Under the pieces are notes generated by a model that searched no databases, was not told the DNA's origin, and worked only from the letters and a program-made list of their open reading frames with translations. Of a stretch of 64,000 nucleotides of DNA, positions 1 through 7,929 are shown in pieces. Positions within the stretch are counted from its first letter, which is position 1. Every line of letters starts with the position of its first letter. The DNA lies in assembly GCF_014202765.1 (NCBI RefSeq), contig NZ_JACHHN010000007.1, positions 90,194 through 154,193 of the forward strand. The letters run 5' to 3'. The stretch comes from Silvimonas terrae. GTDB lineage: Bacteria; Pseudomonadota; Gammaproteobacteria; Burkholderiales; Chitinibacteraceae. A program made the translations under genes and the position numbers.

Positions 1-98
1 AAGACCCGCGCCGCAAGGCGCTAACACCAACAACAATATGAACCAGGTCCACTACCCCGGATTCCCGGCCTGAAGGCCTCCATCCGGGCTACGTAGCT
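1..98. repeat. 98-bp direct repeat, copy 1
   Basis: Bases 1-98 recur without visible change at 168-265. The unit contains the phrases ccgcgccgcaaggcgctaac and ccatccgggctacgtagct, which also occur in diverged form at 360-446, 26910-26925, 31217-31240 and 37379-37466. This marks an intergenic repeat family rather than a gene. Confidence 0.9.
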
Positions 99-101
99 TT
101 G

Positions 102-133
102 GTTACTTTCTTTGGCGAAGCAAAGAAAGTAAC
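102..133. repeat. perfect palindrome (13-bp stem) of the dispersed repeat
   Basis: GTTACTTTCTTTG (102-114) pairs perfectly with CAAAGAAAGTAAC (121-133) around a GCGAAG loop. A sister hairpin with the same loop lies at 31151-31182. Its stem carries changes on both sides that mostly keep pairing. Confidence 0.85.
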
Positions 134-167
134 GTGGGCCCGGCACCCCGGATATCAAACGCTTTTC

Positions 168-265
168 AAGACCCGCGCCGCAAGGCGCTAACACCAACAA
201 CAATATGAACCAGGTCCACTACCCCGGATTCCCGGCCTGAAGGCCTCCATCCGGGCTACGTAGCT
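168..265. repeat. 98-bp direct repeat, copy 2
   Basis: Second copy of bases 1-98. The two copies are separated by the 102-133 palindrome and a short stretch containing gggcccggcaccccgg. Confidence 0.9.
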
Positions 266-446
266 GAGGGCAGCCCGGAGAGCCGCCCGGCTGGGGTCGC
301 CTTTCTTTGGTTACTTTCTTTGGGCCCGGCACCCCGGGCATCAAAATGCTTTTCAACCCCGCGCCCTCAGGCGCCAAGACCGACAACAATATGAACCAGG
401 CCAGCCACCCCGGATTCCCGCTATCACTTTATCCGGGCTACGTAGT
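266..446. repeat. diverged repeat-family copy upstream of waaF
   Basis: Bases 266-372 (gagggcagcccggag through ccccgcgcc) match 31107-31217 closely. Bases 378-446 are a decayed third copy of the 98-bp unit. No coding sequence is supported between 1 and 571. The short frames here are repeat-derived. Confidence 0.75.
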
Positions 447-571
447 GGCCGTCACCAGCAAAGGAGAACAACTCCCTTTGCAAACCGCCCCAATGACATG
501 CAAACTTCCGCGCCGCAAGGCGTTAACATAAACAGCATCCCGACCCAACCAGAAGCACCACCATACATCGC

Positions 572-1594
572 ATGAAAAAAATCCTGATCGTGGCCCCGGC
601 CTGGGTAGGCGACGCCATCATGGCGCAACCTCTGTACCGTCGCCTCTCCGAGCGCTGGCCTGGCGTACAGATCGACGTCCTCGCGCCACCCTGGACACGC
701 CCCGTTCACGCCCGCATGCCGGAAATCAGCGAAACCATCGACAACCCGTTTGGTCATGGCTCGCTGCGACTGATGCAGCGCCTCAAGCTGGGCCGCCAGT
801 TGCGCAAGCGTGGTTACGATCAGGTCATCGTACTGCCCAACTCGCTCAAGTCCGCGTTGATTCCGTGGTTTGCCAACATCCCCAAACGCACGGGTTGGGT
901 GGGAGAGGCGCGCTTCATTTTGATGAACGACACCCGTACGCTGGACCCCATCGCCCTGCCCCAAATGGTGGAGCGCTTCGCCGCACTGGCTGATGACGCC
1001 GGCACACCGCTGGCCCGGCCGGTGCCGCATCCGCGTTTACAAATCAACGCAGCCGCGCGGGACGCCGCGCTGGCCAAGCTGGGTTTGTCGGCTGACAAAC
1101 CGATTGTGGCTTGTTGTCCGGGTGCCGAATACGGCCCGGCCAAACGGTGGCCAGCCAATCATTTTGCCGATCTGGCCAACCATCGCATGGCGCTGGGTGA
1201 ACAAGTCTGGTTGTTTGGCTCGAACAAGGATGAAGAGATTGCCGGCGAGATCGCCGCACTGGCACCTGGCGCAGTCAACCTGTGCGGCCGCACCAGTCTC
1301 GCGGAGGCCATCGACCTGATGTCGCTGGCACAGGTGGTGGTGGCGAATGACTCTGGCCTGATGCACGTGGCCGCCGGGCTGGATCGCCCACTGGTGGCTA
1401 TTTATGGCTCCAGCTCCCCCGAGTTCACCCCGCCGCTGTCCAACCGGGCCGAGATCGTCACGCTGGATCTGGAATGCAGCCCCTGTTTTGAGCGGGTGTG
1501 TCCGCTGGGCCACATGAATTGTCTGAACCAGCTGGAGGCCGGGCGCGCCAATCGCGCCATCAACAAATTGTTGTTGCTGGGCGCACATACCTGA
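572..1594 (+). CDS. waaF: ADP-heptose:LPS heptosyltransferase II
   Basis: This 340-residue GT9-family glycosyltransferase adds the second L-glycero-D-manno-heptose to the inner core of lipopolysaccharide on the cytoplasmic face of the inner membrane. The N-terminus MKKILIVAPAWVGDAIMAQP is the classic WaaF start. The donor-binding half has CCPGAEYGPAKRWP, VVANDSGLMHVAAGL and RPLVAIYGSSSPEFTPPL, all typical. The C-terminus has the WaaF cysteine motif (CSPCFERVCPLGHMNC). Length is normal for the family. It stands alone after a repeat-filled intergenic region, without other LPS genes in view. No clear Shine-Dalgarno precedes the ATG, but the start agrees with family N-termini. Confidence 0.95.
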   Translation: MKKILIVAPAWVGDAIMAQPLYRRLSERWPGVQIDVLAPPWTRPVHARMPEISETIDNPFGHGSLRLMQRLKLGRQLRKRGYDQVIVLPNSLKSALIPWFANIPKRTGWVGEARFILMNDTRTLDPIALPQMVERFAALADDAGTPLARPVPHPRLQINAAARDAALAKLGLSADKPIVACCPGAEYGPAKRWPANHFADLANHRMALGEQVWLFGSNKDEEIAGEIAALAPGAVNLCGRTSLAEAIDLMSLAQVVVANDSGLMHVAAGLDRPLVAIYGSSSPEFTPPLSNRAEIVTLDLECSPCFERVCPLGHMNCLNQLEAGRANRAINKLLLLGAHT

Positions 1595-1820
1595 TCGGCG
1601 TTGATAAAACCAGGTTCGACGGGGCCTGTGCGCCCTGGTCGGCCCGAAACCAGCCATGACACCACCGGCCAGACCGGCCGGATGCAAATTGTATCTGCCG
1701 CAAGCCCGGCCAACAGAATGGCATCCGTAAGGGCTGTCTGTTGCGCCGACTTGGCTGAATGACCCAGGGCCCGCATAATGAGCAACATTACAAGTCACTT
1801 TAAGAAGCACTGCCACTGCG

Positions 1821-3347
1821 ATGGTTGTTAAAAAATTCTACGGCGCCACCACCCGGGACGCGCTCCGGCAGGTGCGGGACGAACTGGGCCCGGACGCCCT
1901 GATTTTGTCCAACCGCCAGGTGTCTGGCGGCGGCGTGGAAATCATGGCAGTGGCCGATTCTGATGTGGCCTCGCTCACTGGCGTGCCCAGCCCGAACAAT
2001 TCGTCGCGCACACCTTCCCGGGCCAACGGTGCGCGCTTGATGCGCTCCATCCATGCCGAGCCGCCAAACTCCCCGGCCACCCGCGCGCTGGAACGCTCTT
2101 ACGCCATTCCGGACGAAGAACACGAGGATGACGACAGCGAACCGTCGCTAGCCGATATCACGCCATCGGCACCCGCCTATGAGCCGCCCGCGCCGGCCCC
2201 CGGCTATGTCAGCTTGCTGGATGAACCCATGCCGCGTGCCCCGCAACCGGCGCCCGCACCTTCGCTGGGTCTGAAGCCGGTTGCGCCATCGCCGCGCCGT
2301 GAAGAACCGCTACATACCGCGACGCACTTCCGTTACGAAGACGACCTGGGTCAGCCACGCAAAGAAACGCCGGCCAACAAAGAAGTCATGGAAGACATCG
2401 CACGGGAAATCCGCCTGCTGCGTGGGTTGATGGAAAGCCAGATTGCCGGCATGGCCTGGGGTGAACTCTCGCGCCACAAGCCGGAAAAACTGGAAGTCTT
2501 GCGCCAGTTGCTGGCCGGCGGGTTCTCCCCGGCCCTGAGCCGCCAACTGGTCGAAAAAATGCCGGACCTGGCGCTGGATGCCGGCCTGCGCTGGATCAAG
2601 GCCGCGCTGGTGCATAACCTGCCCGCCAGCGCGGGCGACCTGATTGAGCGCGGTGGCACCTATGCGTTGATTGGTCCCACCGGCGTGGGCAAAACCACCA
2701 CCGTTGCCAAGCTGGCTGCGCGTTGCGCCTTGCTGCATGGCCCGGATTCGGTGGCCTTGCTGACCACCGACAGCTACCGGATCGGCGCGCAGGATCAGTT
2801 GCGTATCTATGGCCGCATCATCGGGATTCCGGTCCATGACGTCAAAGATCAGACCGATCTGGAACTGACGCTGGCCGACCTTTCTGACCGCCATCTGGTG
2901 CTGATCGATACCGTAGGGATGGGCCAGCGTGATCAACGTATCAGTGAGCAACTGGCGCTATTTGGCCGTGACCGGGTGGAAACCATTCTGCTGCTGGCTG
3001 CCAATGCCGCACCGGCCACGCTGGACGATGTAGCCCGCCGCTACAAGAACCCGACACTGGCCGGTTGCATTCTGACCAAGCTGGATGAAGCCATGAGCCA
3101 GGGCGGCTGCCTGGATGTGGCCATTCGCCACCGGCTGGCCCTGCAGTTTGTCACCAATGGCCAGCGCGTGCCGGAAGACCTGCACCGCGCCAATGTCGAC
3201 TATCTGATTGACCGCGCCTTCCGCAATGCGGTGGGCGACAACCCGGTGTACCAGTTGCGCCAGGACGAATACCCGCTTTATATGGGTTCGCAAAATACCG
3301 CGAGCGAAATCCCGCTGGATCTGTCGGTGAGAGATCGTCGTGGCTAA
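1821..3347 (+). CDS. flhF: flagellar biosynthesis GTPase FlhF
   Basis: FlhF is an SRP-type GTPase that sets the site and number of flagella at the membrane. The 508-residue product starts MVVKKFYGATTRDALRQV, the conserved FlhF B-domain start. A long Pro/Ala-rich linker (about residues 60-180) follows, then the NG domain. The P-loop GPTGVGKT has its lysine at residue 291. DTVGMGQRD (G3) and TKLDEA (G4) are present. It overlaps the next gene flhG by 8 bp, so the pair should be cotranslated. The usual neighbours flhA and fliA are absent, and lipid-transport genes follow instead. Confidence 0.95.
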   Translation: MVVKKFYGATTRDALRQVRDELGPDALILSNRQVSGGGVEIMAVADSDVASLTGVPSPNNSSRTPSRANGARLMRSIHAEPPNSPATRALERSYAIPDEEHEDDDSEPSLADITPSAPAYEPPAPAPGYVSLLDEPMPRAPQPAPAPSLGLKPVAPSPRREEPLHTATHFRYEDDLGQPRKETPANKEVMEDIAREIRLLRGLMESQIAGMAWGELSRHKPEKLEVLRQLLAGGFSPALSRQLVEKMPDLALDAGLRWIKAALVHNLPASAGDLIERGGTYALIGPTGVGKTTTVAKLAARCALLHGPDSVALLTTDSYRIGAQDQLRIYGRIIGIPVHDVKDQTDLELTLADLSDRHLVLIDTVGMGQRDQRISEQLALFGRDRVETILLLAANAAPATLDDVARRYKNPTLAGCILTKLDEAMSQGGCLDVAIRHRLALQFVTNGQRVPEDLHRANVDYLIDRAFRNAVGDNPVYQLRQDEYPLYMGSQNTASEIPLDLSVRDRRG

Positions 3348-4233
3348 CCACGGCCGGCTGGATCAGGCCGCCGGCTTGCGCGCCCTGCTCAGCCCCACGC
3401 CGTGCCGCAGTATCAGCCTGAATGGTGGGCGCGGCGGTACCGGCGCCACCGCACTGGCCATCAACCTTGCCGCCGCCCTGGCCGAACGGCAGCGTGAAGT
3501 GTTGCTGCTGGATGAGTTTGATGGCTTGTCCAATTCGCTGCATCGCTTGCGGCGCAACCAGACCTGGCATTTTGAAGCCGTCTTGCGCCGCGAAGTCACC
3601 CTGGCCGATGCGCTGGTGCCCACGGACGCGGGTTTTTCCATTTTGCCTGTATCCGCCCGCGCCACCATGCTGGCCAATTTGAACGAGCGGGAACAAACCT
3701 GGCTGGCGCAGGAATTTGAAACCCTGGTAGCCAGTACGGACTTCTTGCTGCTCGATACCCGCCCGACCACGCTGGCCGGCGTACCCAGCCTCTCTCTGGC
3801 GGCAGATGACGTCCTCATCATTGTGACCCACAATGCCGAGTCCATCACCGACGCCTACGCCACCATCAAGGTATTACACAACGAGTATGCCCGGCGCGAG
3901 TTCCGCATCCTGGTGAACCGCGCCGCCAGTCTGGCGGATGCCCAGCTTTTGTTTGAACGCATCCGCAGTGTGGCTGTGCAGTATCTGGGCACCCAAATCC
4001 AGTTGCGACTGGTGGGTTATGTGCCGGAAGACGATAAACTCAAGCGCGCCACCCGCCTTGGCCGTACCGTGCTTGAGGCATTTCCGGATGCAGAAGCCAG
4101 TCATGCCTTCCGCCAACTTGCGGATGCCATGCTACGCTGGAAGCGGTCCAGTCAATCTCATGAGACACCGGGCCACTTTGTCTACCGGCTGGTGGAATCC
4201 AGCCGTATCCTCACCGACCGACTGCAAAGCTGA
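3340..4233 (+). CDS. flhG: FlhG/FleN-like MinD-type protein with degenerate Walker A
   Basis: FlhG is a MinD/ParA-family ATPase that limits flagellar number by acting on FlhF. The 297-residue protein starts at a GTG inside flhF and keeps the DQAAGLRALL motif (residues 8-17) that contacts FlhF. In the P-loop the deviant-Walker signature lysine is Arg31 and the catalytic GK lysine is Ala36 (RGGTGATALAINLA). The switch region reads VLLLDEFDG instead of the usual DAD. The fold is otherwise MinD-like. I infer that ATP hydrolysis is weak or lost. Betaproteobacterial relatives may share this change, which I could not check here. Confidence 0.85.
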   Translation: MANHGRLDQAAGLRALLSPTPCRSISLNGGRGGTGATALAINLAAALAERQREVLLLDEFDGLSNSLHRLRRNQTWHFEAVLRREVTLADALVPTDAGFSILPVSARATMLANLNEREQTWLAQEFETLVASTDFLLLDTRPTTLAGVPSLSLAADDVLIIVTHNAESITDAYATIKVLHNEYARREFRILVNRAASLADAQLLFERIRSVAVQYLGTQIQLRLVGYVPEDDKLKRATRLGRTVLEAFPDAEASHAFRQLADAMLRWKRSSQSHETPGHFVYRLVESSRILTDRLQS

Positions 4234-4248
4234 GCCGATCCGCGACCC

Positions 4249-5355
4249 ATGGCCCCTACCGAGCCGACCAACACTGCCATTGCACAAATCCGCCAGGATG
4301 CAGGCGGCGACTATCTGTATCTGGCTGGCCGGCTGGATGCCGAAGGCACCGCCGTCATCTGGACTCAGGCCAGGCAACTGGCGCGGCCGCAGCTGCGGGT
4401 TGAAGCCGCCGCAGTCGAATACTGCGATGGCGCCGGCCTGGCACTGATCTACGCGCTGATCCAGCAAGGCGCGCACGTCGAAAATCTGCCGCAGCGCTAC
4501 GGCGCGCTGCTTAATGAACTCAACCCCAATGAGCCACTGCAAAGCACTCCGCCAGAGGCGCGTGCGCCGTTCCTGATCCGGCTGGGTGCCCGCGCCGCCA
4601 CCATCTGGAACGCCTTCTACGATCTGATGGAATTTACCGGCGAGCTGACCGCTGCCTGGGGTGTCTGGCTCAGAAAACCCGGCATCATGCGCTGGGGCGA
4701 TATGCTGGAGCAATGCCTCAAATCCGGCGTCAACGCGCTGCCGATTGTGTTGCTGGTGGCGTTTTTGTTCGGCGTGATCCTGGCGTTCCAGTCCGCGGTG
4801 CCCATGCGGCAGTTTGGCGCAGAACTGTTTGTTGCCAACCTGGTGGGTTTATCTTTGGTGCGGGAACTGGCGCCGCTGATGACGGCCGTGTTACTGGCCG
4901 GCCGTACCGGTGCGGCATTTGCCGCTGAAATTGGCACCATGAAGGTCAATGAGGAAATCAACGCGCTGATTACGCTGGGTCTGGAACCCGTGCGTTTTCT
5001 GGTGTTGCCACGCATTCTGGCCGTGACGCTGATGGCGCCCCTGCTGACCGTACTGGCCGAGATCATCGGCATTCTGGGCGCGGGGCTGGTGTTGCTGACG
5101 TTTAATATTCCGCTGCAAACCACGGTAGCGCAGGTGATGGATTCGGTGGGTTTTGCCGATTATGTGGGTGGTCTGGCCAAAGCAACCGTGTACGGGTTTG
5201 GCATTGCAGTCATTGGTTGCCGGCGCGGCTTGAATACCGGTGCAGGCGCCAGCGCCGTGGGGGCGAGCACCACGCAGGCCGTGGTCAGCAGCATTGTCAT
5301 GCTGGTGGTGGCAGACGGGCTGTTTGCCGTCGCCTTTTACTATCTGGGGTGGTAG
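4249..5355 (+). CDS. MlaE-type ABC permease with N-terminal STAS domain
   Basis: Inner-membrane permease of an MCE lipid-transport system, 368 residues. Residues about 15-95 form a STAS/MlaB-like domain (ends near the helix YALIQQGAHV). Residues about 155-368 are the MlaE/YrbE domain, with hydrophobic helices and the motifs FQSAVPMRQFGAELFV and GRTGAAFAAEIGTMKVNEEI. In E. coli the STAS role is played by separate MlaB; here it is fused. The gene begins 15 bp after flhG and directly abuts the ATPase gene (stop TAG, next base ATG), so the four MCE genes form one unit, perhaps cotranscribed with flhFG. Start has no clear Shine-Dalgarno. Confidence 0.9.
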   Translation: MAPTEPTNTAIAQIRQDAGGDYLYLAGRLDAEGTAVIWTQARQLARPQLRVEAAAVEYCDGAGLALIYALIQQGAHVENLPQRYGALLNELNPNEPLQSTPPEARAPFLIRLGARAATIWNAFYDLMEFTGELTAAWGVWLRKPGIMRWGDMLEQCLKSGVNALPIVLLVAFLFGVILAFQSAVPMRQFGAELFVANLVGLSLVRELAPLMTAVLLAGRTGAAFAAEIGTMKVNEEINALITLGLEPVRFLVLPRILAVTLMAPLLTVLAEIIGILGAGLVLLTFNIPLQTTVAQVMDSVGFADYVGGLAKATVYGFGIAVIGCRRGLNTGAGASAVGASTTQAVVSSIVMLVVADGLFAVAFYYLGW

Positions 5356-6099
5356 ATGGACGTCATCCAGGTAGATAACGTGACCTGCGCCTACGGCCGC
5401 AATGTGGTGCTCAAAGATATCAATCTGACCGTCACCGAGGGCGAGATACTGACCATTCTGGGCGGCTCGGGCTGCGGTAAATCCACCTTGCTCAAGCATA
5501 TGATCGGGCTGGAAACGCCGCGCAAAGGTCACGTACTGATCAAGGGCGAAAACCTGACCCGCGCTACCGGGGATGAGCGTCGGCGCATTTTGTCGCAATT
5601 TGGGGTGGCGTATCAGTCTGGCGCGCTGTTTGGCTCCATGAGCGTGCTGGAAAACGTCATGTTGCCGTTGCAGTCTTACACACATCTCACGCCGGATGCG
5701 CAAGAGCTGGTGGCCCGGCTCAAGCTACGGCAAGTGGGGCTGGAACAATTTGCCGATTACCTGCCGTCGGCCTTGTCGGGCGGCATGCAAAAGCGCGCGG
5801 CCATTGCCCGGGCCCTGGCGCTGGACCCTGCCATTCTGTTTCTGGATGAACCCTCGGCCGGGCTGGACCCGATCACCTCGGCCGAACTCGACGCCCTGAT
5901 CATTCGCCTTGCGCGCGTGCTGGGGCTGACCTTTGTGGTGGTGACGCACGAGCTGGCCAGCATCTTTGCCATTGCCGATCGCGCCATCATGCTGGATAAA
6001 AAGAACAAGGGCATCATTGCCGAGGGCACGCCCGCCGATTTGCGCGACCATCATCCGGATGAACGTGTAACCCGGTTTTTCCGCCGTGGAGCCGTATGA
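5356..6099 (+). CDS. MlaF-type ABC transporter ATPase
   Basis: Cytoplasmic ATPase (247 residues) that powers the MCE transporter. Visible motifs in order are Walker A GGSGCGKST (about residues 35-43), the Q-loop VAYQSGALFGSM, the signature LSGGMQKR, Walker B ILFLDEPSAGLDP and the H-loop VTHE. The sequence is close to MlaF/Ttg2A. A G-rich ribosome-binding site (GGGGTGG) lies inside the end of the permease gene, and the 3' end overlaps the MCE gene by ATGA. Confidence 0.93.
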   Translation: MDVIQVDNVTCAYGRNVVLKDINLTVTEGEILTILGGSGCGKSTLLKHMIGLETPRKGHVLIKGENLTRATGDERRRILSQFGVAYQSGALFGSMSVLENVMLPLQSYTHLTPDAQELVARLKLRQVGLEQFADYLPSALSGGMQKRAAIARALALDPAILFLDEPSAGLDPITSAELDALIIRLARVLGLTFVVVTHELASIFAIADRAIMLDKKNKGIIAEGTPADLRDHHPDERVTRFFRRGAV

Positions 6100-7148
6100 C
6101 GACTCACAACCGACATTATTTTCGCCTGGGGCTGTTTGTGGTGATCGCCGTGGTCGCCGCATCGCTCTTGTTTGTGGCCTTTGGTGCCAACCGCTGGCTG
6201 GGCAAGCGCGTCACCATGGAGACCTATTTTGACGAATCCGTGCAGGGGCTGGATGTGGGCTCCAAGGTGCGTTATCGCGGCGTGACAGTGGGCGAGGTCA
6301 GCAAGATTTCGTTTACCTACACCAAGTACCAGCAGGATGAATCGCCATCGGAGCGCTTGCAGTATGTGCTGGTCGAGATGCGTTTCCGGCCAGAGGCTTT
6401 TGGCGGGCGCACCATGCAGATTCCCAGTCAGGACAACCTGCAGCGGGAAATCGACCGGGGCCTGCGGGTACGGTTAACGCCGCAGGGCCTGACCGGCACC
6501 AGCTATCTGGAAATCGACTATTTCAACCCCTATGCCAATAAACCGCTGGTCATCAACTGGAAGCCGCAAGATCTGTACATCCCCTCGGCCCACAGTGCGG
6601 TGTCGCAATTGATGAACGCCACCCAGGATGTGATCACCCGGATGCAGAAGCTGGATATCGAAACCACGGTAGACCGCCTCAATCATCTGCTGGCAACCAC
6701 CGATAACACGCTCAGTGCGCTGCCGGTGGAACGCATTGCGCGCTCCATCGATAGCCTGGCGGCCAAGCTCGATAAAATCCAGGTCGGCCGGCTGGCCGAC
6801 GACACCAGTGCCATGGTGAACGAGGTTCGCGCTACCTCGGCCAGCCTGCACAGTTTGCTGAATGCACCCGGCATGGCCAGCGCCCCGGCCAATCTGGCCG
6901 CCAGTACCGAGAAACTGCGCGCCTTGCTCGATAGCCCGCAACTGGCCGATTCGCTCAAACACCTGGATCAAACCATGGCGCGGCTGGATCAAATCACGGC
7001 GGGTAACGAGGGCGAGCTTTCCGAAACGCTGTCGAACCTGCATGCGGCCAGTGACGATTTGCGTCGCCTGACCGACCGTGCCAACAACAACCCCGGTAGC
7101 CTGCTGTTTGGCAGCGAGCCTACCCCCTACCCGCTGCCCACGCCATGA
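6096..7148 (+). CDS. MCE-domain periplasmic lipid-binding protein (MlaD-like)
   Basis: Membrane-anchored MCE protein (350 residues) forming the periplasmic ring or tube that passes lipids between membranes. Residues about 8-30 form one transmembrane helix. The MCE domain (about 38-125) shows the typical YFDESVQGLDVGSKVRYRGV start. A long helical region follows, as in MCE proteins longer than E. coli MlaD. Ribosome-binding site GTGGAG precedes the ATG, which overlaps the ATPase stop. The substrate cannot be told from sequence; phospholipid or another hydrophobic compound is likely. Confidence 0.92.
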   Translation: MTTHNRHYFRLGLFVVIAVVAASLLFVAFGANRWLGKRVTMETYFDESVQGLDVGSKVRYRGVTVGEVSKISFTYTKYQQDESPSERLQYVLVEMRFRPEAFGGRTMQIPSQDNLQREIDRGLRVRLTPQGLTGTSYLEIDYFNPYANKPLVINWKPQDLYIPSAHSAVSQLMNATQDVITRMQKLDIETTVDRLNHLLATTDNTLSALPVERIARSIDSLAAKLDKIQVGRLADDTSAMVNEVRATSASLHSLLNAPGMASAPANLAASTEKLRALLDSPQLADSLKHLDQTMARLDQITAGNEGELSETLSNLHAASDDLRRLTDRANNNPGSLLFGSEPTPYPLPTP

Positions 7149-7756
7149 CCCGAGTCCGGTATCTGCTGATCGCCCCCTTGCTGGCCCTGCTGGCCGCCTG
7201 CTCGTCCACGCCGCCGGCAGAGTCCCGTTATCAACTGGACGCCACCCGACCTGAGCAGGCCAGTAGCGCACCCCGCTTTGCCGATACGCTCAAGATCATG
7301 CTGCCCAACGCGCCGGCAGAACTGGGCGGAACCCGGTTTATCTATCGCGAGACCAGCCAGCGCTATGCCCGTGATCCATATCGGGGTTATACCGCGCCGA
7401 TTCCGCTGTTTGTGGCGGACCAGTTAAGCGACTGGCTGACGCGCAGCAAGCTCTTTGCCAACGTGATCCCCGGTCGCTCGCCGTGGGGTACACGTTATGT
7501 GCTGGAAAGCGATATCCGCGCGTTCTACATTGACCTGCGCCCGGATCAACCACACACCGCACAAGTGCGGTTGGGGCTGCGCCTGCGTGACACCGTCAAC
7601 AACACCTTTGTTTACACCGGTGAAGTCACCGGCAGCGCGCCCGTCGCCAACCCGGCCAGCGGTGACAACTTTGCGGCGGCACAATCCCAGGCACTGTCAG
7701 CGGCACTGGCGCAACTGGAAAGCGCACTGCAAAACGCGCCCGCACCCGCGCCATAA
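7145..7756 (+). CDS. ABC-type transport auxiliary lipoprotein (PqiC-like)
   Basis: 203-residue lipoprotein: signal peptide MTRVRYLLIAPLLALLAAC, with the lipobox cysteine at residue 19 followed by SSTPP. The body (YRETSQRYARDPYRGYTAPI, FADTLKIM) is typical of the auxiliary lipoproteins of MCE systems (PqiC/DUF330-like). In such systems the lipoprotein serves as the outer-membrane partner. It overlaps the MCE gene by ATGA and closes the operon. No Mla-type soluble MlaC or MlaA gene is in the window. Confidence 0.85.
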   Translation: MTRVRYLLIAPLLALLAACSSTPPAESRYQLDATRPEQASSAPRFADTLKIMLPNAPAELGGTRFIYRETSQRYARDPYRGYTAPIPLFVADQLSDWLTRSKLFANVIPGRSPWGTRYVLESDIRAFYIDLRPDQPHTAQVRLGLRLRDTVNNTFVYTGEVTGSAPVANPASGDNFAAAQSQALSAALAQLESALQNAPAPAP

Positions 7757-7929
7757 ACTGTTTCATACCTTGTTTGTTCCGGGCTGGACCGGCGTTTATG
7801 CGTCTGTCCAGTCAGCATTGCCGCCCGCAACGCACTTTCTTTTCTTAAAATAACCCTGATTTGACTTGTATCTACCAGCAAGCTTGTGCTGGATAAGGCA
7901 AAATCAGTACTGCGTATTTCGAGAAAGAT

